Source: Lolium rigidum (taxonomy: Eukaryota; Streptophyta; Magnoliopsida; Poales; Poaceae). Taken from it: 64,000 nucleotides of DNA. The position numbers were made by a program, and so were the translations under genes. Position 1 is the first letter of the stretch. Each line of letters opens with the position of its first letter. Below the pieces are notes generated by a model. It searched no databases. It was not told the DNA's origin and saw only the letters and a list, made by a program, of their open reading frames with translations. The DNA lies in the NCBI RefSeq assembly GCF_022539505.1, contig NC_061508.1, positions 61,513,754-61,577,753 on the forward strand, in the 5' to 3' direction. Positions 1 to 10,659 of this stretch are shown one piece after another.

Positions 1-1049
1 AAGAAGAGCAGCAACACACGAGCAATTTCAGAACATGGGCACGGCAGTTCATAGAAGACATCGATGCTTCTATTCCCACGCTACATGAACAGGTTCTGGG
101 TAGGCCAAACTAAGCATGCAAATAGACATGAAAAAATGGCCTCAATTTCTCAACCGTGAGACAGTTTGCAGAATGAATCACAACCTGAAGCAGCACAGGG
201 CAACAAGTCGCTCGTCTTGCATCCCCATGTGGCTCCCTCGACCTGGAATCCAAGCGCTCTTGCATCAGCAGCAATTGAGGTTGCTGCTTTTCTCCGTCGT
301 GGCGCTGGGCTGGAGTAACCAAACGGCGCAGGATCCCGTCCGGAGACATAGCGGAAAGCAGAGCACAAAAGAAGCTGATTGCTCCACTGACGAGCGAACA
401 ATTTTAGAACAAGCATCATACAGTTGAAAATCATCCAGATTTGGCATTCGTGTATATACTTCCAGAAACATGAAGTGTGAGCTTCAACGCTTAATATGTG
501 TACTTACTACTTATTGAGTTAAAATACTTAATTCCCTGAATCAGTGACCTCTCAAAAACCTTAAACATCCACTTGCACTTCCTGTTACTGTGCGGTTGAA
601 CTTTACTTCTGAATTTGTCTATACTGCCCGCGCAAGAAACAAAAAAAAATTCAGATATATCACTGACCTGGGCAGGAGTTGAACAAAGGATGCCTCAAAT
701 TCTCCTCGTTGGACAAATAGAAAATATAATCACACGCGGAAGAAGCCAAGGTATATAGTGCTTTTCCTTTTGCCACTCGTTGGATGGGAGTGAAAAGGTA
801 TACACGCGCAAGAAGCAAATTCAGACCTGACGCCGAATTTCGAACATTAGGGGCCGGGCAGATCGAGCGAAGCCGTGGGAGCGCACTGGCAGAGCCCTGT
901 TCCTCCTCCACCTCCACGACCATGAGAACTATCCTCCTGTACGATGTGCCGTCACCGGTGTCAAGGGATGCAACAGCCATGTTCCTCCTCCACGACCATC
1001 TGTGCGGGATACTGACGGCAGGAAGCTTAGTCGCGTGGACATAGAGAGG
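1..1049. other. Unassigned left flank, no supportable gene
   Basis: This stretch has only short overlapping open frames on both strands, none with a recognisable domain, a conserved start context or a convincing exon pattern. Base composition is mixed and not strongly coding. I see no terminal inverted repeat, LTR edge or RNA gene. It may be intergenic DNA or the edge of a gene lying outside the window. Confidence 0.4.
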
Positions 1050-1680
1050 AGGCAGGGTCTAGCGGCAGGATGGGAGCAGGGGCGTCGGCCTCAGGTCGGG
1101 GTTGCAGCAGTACAGGCCGGCGGCAGCTGTTGCGGGGACGAAGTGTGGGCAGTACATGCCGGCGTCGACCCTGTAGAAGGAGGCCAGAGGAGGGTACAGG
1201 ACATCCCGAGCCGGCGTGGTGCCCCGCCGCGGCACAGAAGCTCGGGGGACGGCTGTTCGCGCCGTTGATTTGGCGGCGGCCGGTGCCTTGTTGGTGGCGG
1301 GGCGCAGGGGAGCTCGACCGGCGGCAGGGGCGTAGGCCGGCCGCGAGGAGCCGGGCCAGCGGCTTTCCCAGAGCCGGGGAAGGGGCGGCCACGCGCGGGG
1401 GAAGGGGCGACGGCGTGCGGGGGAAGGGGCGGCGGCGCTCGGAGGAAGGGGCAGCAGCGCGCGGGCCCTCTGGTCGGCGGCGCGCCGGGCCTTAAGGCGG
1501 CGGCGCGGGGAACCTTGAGGCGGGGGGCGCGCGATTCCTCCAGGTGGCGGGGCGGTGGTCTTCAGGCGGCGGCGCGGGGCTTCTCCAGGCCGGCGGTTGG
1601 GTGGCCGGCGGCGGGAGCACGGGAGGCTGGGATCGAAACAGCAATAGGACGGTGGGGTTCGTGCGTGGGGAGAGCGTGGG
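1050..1680. other. GC-rich block left of the fold-back element
   Basis: A very GC-rich, CpG-rich block with GGCGG/CGGCG runs. Both strands are open for long distances simply because stop codons are rare at this composition, so the open frames are not evidence for protein. A TATA-like site for the - strand lies just to its right at about 1723-1733, so the block could be the 5' leader or first exon of a leftward transcript. No protein family is recognised. Confidence 0.35.
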
Positions 1681-1722
1681 TTCCTGGGACTTTTTTCTTT
1701 CTTTCTTTCGTACGGGTCCGCG

Positions 1723-1733
1723 CCTATATAGGG
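1723..1733 (-). promoter_or_regulatory. TATA-like box, leftward
   Basis: Read on the - strand the site is CCCTATATAGG, followed by GC-rich sequence consistent with a leader. It mirrors the rightward TATAAGTAG at 1911. Position and composition are suggestive only; no transcript evidence is available. Confidence 0.3.
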
Positions 1734-1739
1734 CGAGGT

Positions 1740-1783
1740 GGTGCTCAGAATATTATTCTGAGCACCGGTTTCGAAATAGTGTG

Positions 1784-1857
<74 letters not shown>

Positions 1858-1901
1858 TGCACTATTATGCAACCGGTGCTCAGAATATTATTCTGAGCAC
1901 C
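1740..1901. mobile_element. (TA)n-cored fold-back element
   Basis: Seen directly: a 27-nt near-perfect palindrome (13-nt arm GGTGCTCAGAATA, one central base) at 1740-1766 and an identical one at 1875-1901. Inside them lie ~21-nt arms that are imperfect inverted copies of each other (1767-1787 and 1854-1874), and the centre is (TA)n at 1788-1853. The whole 162-bp unit is therefore an inverted repeat able to fold into one long hairpin with extra terminal hairpins. A related half copy sits at 6957-7000. It resembles a MITE that carries or targets a (TA)n tract, in the manner described for rice Micron elements, but I cannot place it in a named family. No clear target duplication is seen. Confidence 0.6.
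1788..1853. repeat. (TA)n microsatellite
   Basis: About 33 uninterrupted TA units forming the centre of the fold-back element. The tract length is likely polymorphic. Confidence 0.95.
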
Positions 1902-1910
1902 ACCGGCTCC

Positions 1911-1919
1911 TATAAGTAG
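1911..1919 (+). promoter_or_regulatory. TATA-like box, rightward
   Basis: TATAAGTAG lies about 10 bp right of the fold-back element. It is followed within 30-60 bp by a C/T-rich leader and then GC-rich sequence, the usual order at a grass promoter. Together with the leftward site at 1723 it would make a divergent pair separated by the fold-back element. Confidence 0.35.
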
Positions 1920-1920
1920 C

Positions 1921-2860
1921 GATCCCCTGGAGAAAGTCAACCGATCCAAACCCCGATTAGTTTCAATTCCGTCCCAACCCCTCTTTGTCTCTTTCCCCAC
2001 GACAGCAGCTCCTCAGCCCCGGCAGCCACAGCCGCGGCAAGTCAGCCCCTGCAGCCGCCGCCTTCCCCGCCCCCGGCGACCTCCGCCGCCGCCTTCCCCG
2101 CCCCCGGCGGCCTCCGCCGCAACCTCCCCCGCGTCAGGAAACCCTGCAGTCGCCTCCCCCGGCCCCGGCAACCGCCGCCGTTTCCCCTGCCCCCAGTAAC
2201 CACCGCCGCCGCCCCCGGAAACAGGCGCATCCGCCTGGAGGGCAACCGCCGCCGGCGCTTGGAGGGGGCTCGCGCGCTGCCGCCTGGGAGGCCACCACTC
2301 CGCCATCTCGAATACTCGCGCGGCCTGGATGGCTCGACGCCGCTATCTGGGAGGCCACCCCTCCCCATCCTTCTGCGCGCTGGGAGGCGCCGTCGCCGGA
2401 CCTCCCTCCGGAACCGCTCAGAGCAGCCACGGCCCTTGCTCCTCCACCCCCAGGTCGATTCCCGCGGTGGCCTCACACACGCGCAACTGAACTCGATTCC
2501 TCCGTCACTGCCTCGCCGGGATTGAAGGTGCTCTGACCCGCCGCAGGCTGGTGCTCCGCTGCTGGTCCTCGCGCCCGCAGCGTGGTCCGTGCTCCGCCCC
2601 TGCATCCGCCTCAGGCCCTGCGTCCCCGCCGCCGACCTCCCGCCACGAGACCATCCTGCCCCGGTGCAGCTCCCTTGGCGGTGCCCCGCGTCCCCTTCTT
2701 CCTTTACCCCTGCAGGCCACCGAACCCCTGCATCAGTCCTCCACCGAAGATAGGCCACCGTGCCCGAGTCAGCCGCCCCGTCCGGCCGCCCCGTCTTCTG
2801 CTCAGGGATACGGCTCAGACGGTCTTCTGTTTTTTTGTACAAATTTTGACAGGTTGTAAT
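1921..2860 (+). other. GC-rich leader or exon-like block
   Basis: CCG/CCGCC-rich sequence downstream of a TATA-like site. An open frame from 1985 to 2536 would give a proline-, arginine- and alanine-rich low-complexity polypeptide of about 180 residues with no domain. Antiparallel frames are equally open, so protein coding is not supported. It could be the 5' exon of a noncoding transcript or of a decayed gene. GC content drops sharply after about 2820. Confidence 0.3.
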
Positions 2861-3838
2861 TGGTGTTCAAGAATTCTTATCTAAAAACTGAATGAATGCA
2901 AAGAGGAAGTACAATCGCTGCATCAGCGTTAGTTCAGCCGTGTTCGATCGGGCAGTATATGTATTCAGTCATCTTAAGCTTTGTCAACAAACCAACTAAT
3001 CTGCTTTAAGCTGATTGTGTGAGCGCTGCTTTTCACGGATTTGGAGAGGGCAGCCTCCTGGCGCTGCAGAGTTCAGGGTGGGTATGAAGGAGATGGCCCG
3101 GCCGTCGCCCACGCCCAGCTTGGTGGAATCTCTAAACTTTTTTTTTATTTTTTCTCGCTAGGCAGTACAGCCAACTTCAGAAGAAATGTCCAGTCGCACG
3201 GTGACAGGAAGTGCAAGTGTTTTTTAGGCATTAGCAAAAACAAAGATTGCTCTTGCCAGATTTTGTTGTCGATAAGTTGATTTGTGAATGGATTGCTTGG
3301 GTACTTCGCTCTCTCCTCGTATACTGTATACTCTTTGTGGAAAACTAAGAAATTTGTTGTTGGCTCCGGGTTCATGTGATTCGTCAGATAAACTTGCTCA
3401 TGCGATAGTAGCAGAAGTGAATAAAAAAATGCACATAGCGGGGATATGTGATGCAGTTGTAGTGAGAAAATAAGATTTCTGGTGTAAAAACAAGATTTGC
3501 AAAAAATGGACTTTGAAACATAGCAACGAGTAGTTTGTCTAGCTGTTTTTGATGCTTGATTTTTTTCTTAGCCTGTGGTGTTTAGTCTGGTGCTAAGTTA
3601 AATTGTGCGGTAGACGAAATTCAGATCGCTTGGCTACAATGGTGAAGTGCAGGACTATAATCCGCTCTGCAGCTCTGTCTCACGGCTGCCAGAGTGACTC
3701 CCTGCCGTCTGCGCACAACAAAGGCCTACGCTGGTCCGCCTCCCCAACAGCGCAACCAACACCGGGGCTTTCATCCGGCTAGCTGCAGGGCGGCCGACCA
3801 TGGCTAAGCCTGATTCTTCTCCTCTCTCGATTCTCTCT
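2861..3838. other. Intergenic or intron-like, no gene
   Basis: AT-leaning sequence with only short open frames. A T-rich tract ending in an AG at about 3131-3162 looks like a splice acceptor, and TTTGTTTT-type tracts are common, so part of this could be intronic to a transcript starting near 1940. No coding exon with a recognisable product is seen. Confidence 0.3.
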
Positions 3839-4350
3839 TTTATGGGAAGTACAAGTTTCGTTTATAGACAGTACCATGCAGTATAATTATTTAACGTGCA
3901 AATCTTCGGTTTGCTGAAGCACACGTTGCTCATCTTCGACTAGGAACGCGCGGATTAGTCGCTGCCACCCGACAAATGCTTGTACTAAGGAAGTACATGT
4001 ATATATGTCTACGGACAGTACATACAAAAATAAATGAGAAGTTCAATTGGCATATATTGAAAAGTACATAAATTCAAATAAGTTCATGGCAGCAAATTAA
4101 GAAAGTATACTGAAAACAATATACCAACAAAGCAACTACCGAGAAAAAAGTTCTATATTTTGCCGTGGGCTGTACACATGGTTGTATTTTGGAACTACAT
4201 TCATGGGCCGTGGGCAATATAAAAAGAACCACTAAATAAAATCCGAAAAATATTATTGGGAAGTACAAGAAAGGAACAACGGGAAGATCATATTACCAAA
4301 TCTAGGAAGTACTCGCTGAGAAGTACACGAGCAATACACCCACTAAATAG

Positions 4351-5700
4351 AGGAAGTACAAAAAAACTGACAATATCCAATGTACCAAAAAATAAAATAA
4401 TCATGTCATCCACGCGAAAGTTCAAATACTTGACGCTGAGAAGTACATAAGTTGACACAGGCATTAAATCCACTTAATATACGAAGTACAAGAAAATCGA
4501 CAAAAATAAAACGTAGAAAACAGAAATAATCCCATCATCCGTAGGGAAGTTCAAATACTTGAGGCTAAAAAGTACAACAATGAGCACTACATCAACTTAA
4601 TATAGGAAGTACAAGAAAACCAAAAAAATAAAATTTAGAAAATAAGAACTAATCTCATCATCCACGAAGAAATTCAAATACTTGACAATGAGAAGTACAA
4701 TCATTTTACACTATCATTACAACCACTTAGTATGGAAAGCCCGTGAAAACCAACAAAATCCAAATGTAGAAAAAAGAGAATAATCTCGTCATCTGCAAGG
4801 AAGTTCAAATACTTGAGAATGAGAAGTAGAACCATTCGACAAGAGGAGTACAAAAGACTTATAATAGGAAGTACATGAAAACTGACAAAAATTAAAACAA
4901 AGAAAAAATAATCCCGTCATCTGCGAGAAATTTCAAATACTTGACGATGAGAAGTGCACCTATTCAACACGAACAATACAAGCACTTATTATAGGAAGTA
5001 CAAGGAAACCGACAAAATCCAAATGTAGCAAAAACGAAGTAATCCAGTCGCCCCCGAGGAAGTTCAAATACTTGATGACGAGAAGTGCAACCGTTCGACA
5101 CGAGCAGTACAAGCACCTATTATAGGAAGTACAAGAAAACCGACAAAGTCCAATGTAAAAAAACGAAATAATCCCGACAACCAAGAAGAAGTTCAAATAG
5201 TTGACGAAGAGAAGTACAACCATTCGACCCGAGTAGTACAACCACTTAATATAGGAAGAACAAGAAAACCGACAAAATTCAAATGTAGAAAAAACTAAAT
5301 AATCCCGTCATCTACGAGGAAGTACAAGTAGTGATTCCGAGAAGTGCAGGCAGAGACAACAGGAAGTACAAGCGGTAATTACATGAATTAAAAGTGTTCA
5401 AAGAAAATACCCTCACATAAGTTAACATAGCAAAAAAAAAACAATAATAATCCCATCAACCGTAAGAAAGTTCATATACTTGACAATGAGAAGTACAACC
5501 ATTCGACACGAGCAATACACCCACTTTATATAGGAAGTACAAGAAACCCGACAAAGTACAAATGTAAGAAAAAACAAAATAATTCTGTCATCTGCAAAGA
5601 AGTACGAGTAGTGCTTCCGAGAAGTACAGGCGGAGACAACAGGAAGTACAAGCGGTAATTACATCAAGAAAATACCCCCACATAAGTTCACATAGCAACA
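4351..5700. repeat. ~130-bp tandem repeat array
   Basis: Units begin with AGGAAGTACAAGAAAACC-like sequence at about 4351, 4480, 4603, 4732, 4865, 4993, 5124, 5254 and 5532, a spacing of 123-133 bp. The last interval (about 278 bp) is a double-length variant containing CAGGAAGTACAAGCGGTAAT. Each unit has the same order: GAAGTACAAG, ACAAAATCCAAATGTAG, AATAATCCCGTCATC, GAAGTTCAAATACTTGA, GAGAAGTACAACC, then CACTTAATATAG. Identity between units is roughly 75-85% by eye. Confidence 0.8.
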
Positions 5701-6059
5701 TTGTGAAGTTCAAATATTAGGATCCAGGAAGTACCGAATCTCTTAAATAGAATATAGGGACAATCTAAATTATCATTTCGAAGCACACATGCTAGTTTAT
5801 AAAACACACTAGTATCAAAAACATTTCCAGGAAGTACAACCACCAAGGACAGGAAGTACAAGGACATGTCGCGGGAAGTTCAGATATGGACCTCAAACGG
5901 ACACCGTATGAGAAACTTATAGTCATTTTACTGAACACTTTCGTGAAACAGCGCCGAGAAGTACAACCGCATTTCGCTAGAAGTTCGTGTCGAGGGAAGT
6001 TCAATGCTCTGTTTTTACGGGGCGGAAATCTATTGTTCAAATCTCATCGATTTGATCAC

Positions 6060-6850
6060 CAACCACTTCAATCATTGTCACCAAAAGCTTAAAATGGTAG
6101 AGTATATGTCTAATTTCATTACCTACAAAATTTTAAAACAAATAAATGGATCTAATCTATTAAATTCAAATTGTTATCCCACAAACTATACCGGAAACAT
6201 AATGTCAAAACTTCTAAAATTACTTTCAAATCGTTTAGAGTTGGCAAAAATGGTACATACGAAAAAGATGCGCCATTTTGAGACCTTTCCAACCGTATAT
6301 CATTTGCATTGTTTAAATACACCGCACGGAAATCGCGGGGAAAATCATTCGGTGCCCGTCACATAAAATAGGCGGACACTAATTCGTGTTATTCTATTAA
6401 ACTGTAAGGAATTAGAAAAAACAATTGGAATAAGAAAGTTGCGCCTAGTCCATAGCTTTCCAACGCCATATCATTTGCATCATTCCGATATACGGTTGAA
6501 ACAAATCATCCAAATTACTGTCCGCTCGTTTTTTGACTACGTCCGAATTTCGGTATTTTCAAAATTGTTCAAAAACTGTAAGGATTTTGAAAAAACATAC
6601 AACATGAAAAAGTTGCGCAATTTCATTACCTTTCCAACGGTATATCATTTGCACAGTTTAGATAAGCGATTCAAAAACCGAACTAAAATTTCGTTTTCTG
6701 GCCATATAGAAGCGTTTTCGTATTTTCAAAATTAAATTTAAACCGTGCAAAATCTGTGAAAAGTGTGAACATAAAAAAGTTGCGCTTTTTCATTATCTAT
6801 CCAACGGTATATCATTTGCATAATTCCGACAAATGGTTGAGAAACACGAA
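6060..6850. repeat. ~170-bp diverged tandem repeat array
   Basis: Four diverged copies of a unit containing AAGTTGCGC, then CTTTCCAACGGTATATCA, then TTTGCA and a CCGA-N-ACGGTTGAAA segment, at about 6265, 6435, 6612 and 6777. Spacing is 165-175 bp. Poly-A/T stretches resembling GTATTTTCAAAATT separate them. No coding content. Confidence 0.7.
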
Positions 6851-6956
6851 GAAGAATCAGTAGCTCTGAAGAAAATGGGAAGTTCAGGTAAGTTCGACAG
6901 AAAGTTAAACCCTGTTATCCGAGAAGTAAAACCTTGTGTCCAGGGAAGTACAAGTC

Positions 6957-6997
6957 GGTGCTCAGAATATTATTCTGCAACCGGTTGCAGAATAGTG

Positions 6998-7049
<52 letters not shown>
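6957..7049. mobile_element. Half copy of the (TA)n fold-back element
   Basis: 6957-7000 matches the left half of the element at 1740 (GGTGCTCAGAATATTATTCTG start, then GGTT and AATAGTG), followed by (TA)n at 7001-7049. It contains a perfect 22-bp palindrome at 6972-6993. The expected right half is absent: after the TA tract a different MITE begins directly at 7050. Confidence 0.55.
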
Positions 7050-7051
<2 letters not shown>

Positions 7052-7289
7052 TAAACTAATTGGTGCACCATGGTGCCCGGACAACATGAATCATAAAAGG
7101 AAACTGCACTGACAAAGCCGGGAAGTGATTTGTCTCGTTTCGATAATTGGAAAGTATATTCTCTCTCCTGTTGATATTTGGGAAGTGTTTTTCTCTCCTT
7201 TATACACCTATGATGCAATCGGCACCCACGATGTAATTGTACGGTCATGATGTATGGTGCTCGGGCACCATGGTGCCCCAATTGAGCTT

Positions 7290-7291
<2 letters not shown>
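7050..7291. mobile_element. MITE bordered by (TA)n on both sides
   Basis: A 242-bp unit whose ends are inverted repeats of about 35 bp: the left starts GGTAAACTAATTGGTGCACC, and the right, read on the other strand, starts GGAAGCTCAATTGGGGCACC; both continue into ATGGTGCCCG. The right arm contains a perfect 16-bp palindrome (7263-7278). The unit is flanked by (TA)n on the left (7001-7049) and on the right (7292-7345), as expected for an element that inserts into, or carries, TA microsatellites. No open frame of note. Confidence 0.6.

Positions 7292-7345
<54 letters not shown>
7292..7345. repeat. (TA)n microsatellite
   Basis: About 27 TA units abutting the right end of the MITE. With the tract at 7001-7049 it probably represents one original TA tract split by the insertion. 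Confidence 0.95.
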
Positions 7346-7350
<5 letters not shown>

Positions 7351-7649
7351 ATGAACCTTGTGGTTCATGTGTTCACTTTCTTTTCTCGTCACGCGTGAGG
7401 AAGTCCGGATGGCAATTAGTACTTGTCACCCGTTAACCCGACGGGTACCCGCATCAGATGAGGATGGTGTATATGGTGAAAAAAGAACCCATGCATTGTC
7501 TCTTGACGGATCCTCTAGCAGGATTAGTGGGTATGGCGGAGGCGGGTATATATGGAGGTTGCAAACCCATACCGTCAACCCGCATTGACGAGACTGATGG
7601 AACCCACACCTCTCACTCAATAAATGAAAACCCTATAACTAGACATATA
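7346..7649. other. No gene seen
   Basis: Short sequence with a GGGTATGG(A/C)GG(A)GGCGGG-like motif and AACCCATACCG, which recur in a related but diverged form at about 28430-28510. This may be the remnant of a small repeat family. No credible coding frame. Confidence 0.3.
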
Positions 7650-7749
7650 GACACACACACACACACGCACACACACACACCACACACACACACACAGAGG
7701 CACACACACAGCCCACAGACACACCACACACAAACACACACACGCACAC
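7650..7749. repeat. (CA)n microsatellite, left part
   Basis: CA repeats with occasional CG, GA and CC interruptions. The tract continues at 20772 on the other side of the Tat retrotransposon, so it is the insertion target. Confidence 0.95.
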
Positions 7750-8135
7750 TGACATAGGCATCCCCAATGGGCCTGCCGAAGATAGTACCCGGGGTTTACT
7801 GAAGGCCCACGACTCGAAGAATAAGAAGAATCGGAAGCCCAAGTTGATATTAAGGAAAGTTAGAGTTGTATTAGAAGATGATGTTTCTAATCTTACGGGA
7901 TGAGTTGGAAACCCTCTCGGACTCTGTAACTTGTACAATACGAATCCCTCGGCTCCACCTCCTATATAAGGGGGAGTCGAGGGACAAAGAGATCATCGAA
8001 TCATTGTCTCTCAAACCCTAGTTTTCATAATCGTCGAGTACTTTTCGGCTGAAACCTTCGAGATCTACTTGCCCTCTACTTCCAACTAAACCCTAGTCTA
8101 CAACCCATAGGCATTGATAAGTTAATCCCTTGTCA
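7750..8135 (+). repeat. 5' LTR of the Tat element
   Basis: 386 bp, starting TGACATAGGCATCCCC and ending CCCTTGTCA. A promoter TATA (CCTATATAAGG) is at about 7960, consistent with transcription starting within the LTR. It matches 20387-20771 at about 99%. Confidence 0.95.
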
Positions 8136-8156
8136 ATTGGCGCCGTCTGTGGGGAT
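8136..8156 (+). other. Primer-binding-like site of the Tat element
   Basis: Immediately after the 5' LTR is ATTGGCGCCGTCTGTGGGGA, the typical position and form of a tRNA primer site in Tat elements. The first nine bases match the 3' end complement used with tRNA-Asp; the rest departs from it, so the primer tRNA is left open. Confidence 0.75.
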
Positions 8157-8181
8157 TAGAGGCGTCAAGGATCTAATCTCG

Positions 8182-10450
8182 ATGGCACGTTCAAGATCGT
8201 CGACTTCATCAACTGCAAGCAACGCAATGGATCGAGGTAAACAGATCGCAAGCTGGTCTGTCGATTTTGTTCCTCACCCGCCCTCCCATTTGGATGCATA
8301 TGCGTATCTGGAGGAGCCTATGGAGATGACGTTCGGAAGATTCCACTTTCGCGTCGAGAAAGAGGGAGCGTATCGTCTCGAAATTCCGATCTCGTCGGGA
8401 TTGTCGACGGTCGATTCCGATTTTTCGAACTCAACATCGTCAATTGAGTCAGGCGAAGAGGAGACTTCATCGCCACGCTTCATCAGCACCAGGGCAAGCG
8501 AAAAGCTCGCCAAGATCTTCAGCGACATGTCCTTCGAGTCATCCGCGGACTCCTATATAAGCGATGACTCGAGCAGTGTCGACAGCTTCGATTTCATCGA
8601 CAAATCCACTACAGTGGGCAAGGTCTTCACCAACCTTTATGATGGTGTCACCAAACATAGCACAGATCTGAATACAAAATACCATCAGATTTATGCCATC
8701 GGAGAGCCAAGCCGTGATCAGGAGGAAACATCTGAGGCTTTCGACGATTTGGGAAATCCATACGTCGATCCCTCTGATTTACGACGAGGTCTAGGCAGCA
8801 AATATGTCGGACCTGAGCCTCGAGATAGAGTTCAACTCCCGCAAGCGGCATGGGATAGAGCCGCAAGAGCTATGGACGGCTCGGAACCAATGGCCACAAC
8901 AGCCACGCCGGAAGAGTTGCAAGCATATCAATATAGACTCGCACGAGCTGCAAGGGAGATGGAAAAACAGACAGCTTGCTACGAGACGAGAAGAAAGGAG
9001 GCAGCCTCCGCATCAAGCGGGCGAAGAGCGGAGTTAAGTCGACAATCCGGAACTTCGGGAGATAGCCACGGGGAAGCTCGGAACGAGCAAGATCGAGGCT
9101 GCAAAACATACACGAAGGAGAAAGAGAGCACTTGGTTCAAAACCTCGACATGTCTTTTATGTCGATAGACACGAGAGGGAACATCATCCCCAAGACACCG
9201 GAAGGCTGGGTATATGGCGACACGAGGCCTTTATCCTTGCATCCGGGCCACCTCCGGGATATCCAAGGGAGGCACGCGTACAACATGGCAATGGCAGGAG
9301 TCGGAGCCATGGGGACGGCGTTTGCATCAACACCTCCCGGAAGGAACGACAAGGCAAAATAGTCCACGACCTGCGGCGGCAGCAGCAGCAGCTCCTGAAG
9401 GGACAAGTGGAGCAAGAGACACAGCAGCACAAGCAAGGGTGGACAGAGCACGACAAAGTAGAAGAGAACATCGGCATTCCCCAGAACTAAACGACGAGGA
9501 CATGTGCGGTTTACCATGCTTTACAAGGAGAGTCCGAAAAACTCGAGTCCCTTCGGGATTCAAGTTACCCGATAGTTTCAAGAAATTCGATGGCCTGCAA
9601 GATCCAGAGGATTGGTTAGTCGATTACCTAGAGATGGTGAAGCTCACAGGAGGGACCAGAGTAACAGATATGCAAAGTATTCAGATACACTTGAGTGGAG
9701 CCGCGTGATCCTGGATAAAGAAACTTCCTCCAGTTTTGAGGACGTATTCGTCAAGAACTTCCGGTCCACATGCAGAAAACCTGCATCGCTAGAGGAATTG
9801 AGGTCGTGTCGACAAAAGCCAGATAAACCAATGAGAAAATACATCCAAAGATGGAATATCATTAAAAACTCGGCAGAGAATATATCTGACGAGAGAGCAA
9901 TAGATGTGTTTGTCGCAGGAATCAGGCGAGGAGATTTTGTCGAGGATTTGGGGAGGACCAATCCAAAGACAGTATCCGCATTAATGGAGATAGCAAACAG
10001 ATGGGCAGATGGAGAAGATGCCGTTCACAACAAACGGCATAGGTCACCAGAGGAGGACCGCGGCCGAAATTATCAAAATAGGCGATGATTTCCTCGGCAG
10101 TACTCGAGTTATGATGCTCCTGGGCAAATTTCGGCTCGGCTTCCGAGCAAGCGCCGGAGGAAACAACAGAGATGATTACCAGAGGAGCAACGAGCAGCGA
10201 GGCGACAATAGAGATGACTCTCGAAACAACTGGAAAAATACCGGGTCAAGGTTCCAGAGACCTTTTGTGTCCCCTGAAGAGATGATGAACGGGCCGTGTC
10301 AGATGCATTTTTATCTCGACAATAATGGAAAAAGACGGTCGGGACACTTGCAAAAGGATTGCCAAAATTTCCGGGCAATGTTATGGTGGGCGGGGCATGC
10401 TAATGCTCGAGGCGGCGCACGGAAATGCTCAAGGACCCAGGAGTGAGATT
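8182..10450 (+). pseudogene. Broken gag of the Tat element
   Basis: Gag forms the virus-like particle that packages the element's RNA. The likely start is the ATG at 8182 (MARSRSSTS). The first frame runs to a stop at 9166 and the same frame reopens to a TGA at about 9706. The capsid region (PF03732-like) begins near FKLPDSFKKFDG at about 9560, then shifts frame near 9710-9740 and continues to a stop at 10086 with the segment RSTCRKPASLEELRSCRQKP. A nucleocapsid-like segment CQMHFYLDNNGKRRSGHLQK at about 10297-10356 keeps the Cys/His spacing typical of Tat gag but in another frame. At least three breaks are needed to explain it. The fold and order are clear; function in this copy is not expected. 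Confidence 0.8.
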
Positions 10451-10659
10451 CACTTGCCACCTCCTCCCGCGATTACGGACGAAAATCGACATCGGCTCAG
10501 AATAGCGGCAGCACCTGCTCCACCACCTTATGTTGATCCCAACTCTAACGGAGCGGTTTCGATGATTCAGAAAGGCGAGGCCATCCAATAGAGCTCGAGA
10601 AAGTAATCTCGCGACAGGTGTTTATGGCGGAGAAGATGCCCCCACCAACGGTCGAGTAC

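Larger units (their letters stand above)
3839..6950. repeat. Repetitive unit built on GAAGTACA / GAAGTTCA motifs
   Basis: From about 3842 to 6950 the octamers GAAGTACA and GAAGTTCA recur dozens of times in the same orientation. The stretch holds a ~130-bp tandem array (4351-5700), a transition zone with scattered motifs (5700-6060) and a ~170-bp tandem array (6060-6850), and ends with the same motifs at 6880-6950. It has no protein-coding content. It may be the interior of a non-autonomous DNA transposon or a local satellite; I found no terminal repeats that settle this. Confidence 0.55.

Noticed and set aside
1059..2000. Long - strand open frame through the GC-rich block and the TA tract
   Set aside because: It passes through the (TA)n hairpin element as alternating I and Y and consists of low-complexity R/P/A elsewhere; frames are open because stops are rare in GC-rich DNA.
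1985..2842. Overlapping proline- and arginine-rich open frames on both strands
   Set aside because: All frames in this GC-rich block are open, there is no domain, and no start is preferred.
4074..5241. Short - strand hydrophobic frames across the 130-bp array
   Set aside because: They recur with the array period and are translations of the repeat; no start or domain is conserved.
4351..5700. CRISPR-like array
   Set aside because: Units are ~130 bp, diverged along their whole length, with no short identical repeats and unique spacers, and the window is plant nuclear DNA.
7458..7757. Open frames over the left CA tract
   Set aside because: Alternating T/H or V/C residues show that they are translations of the microsatellite.
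8136..8156. Firm assignment of the primer tRNA for the Tat element
   Set aside because: Only the first part of the site matches the tRNA-Asp complement; the remaining bases do not, and I cannot check other tRNAs without a search.
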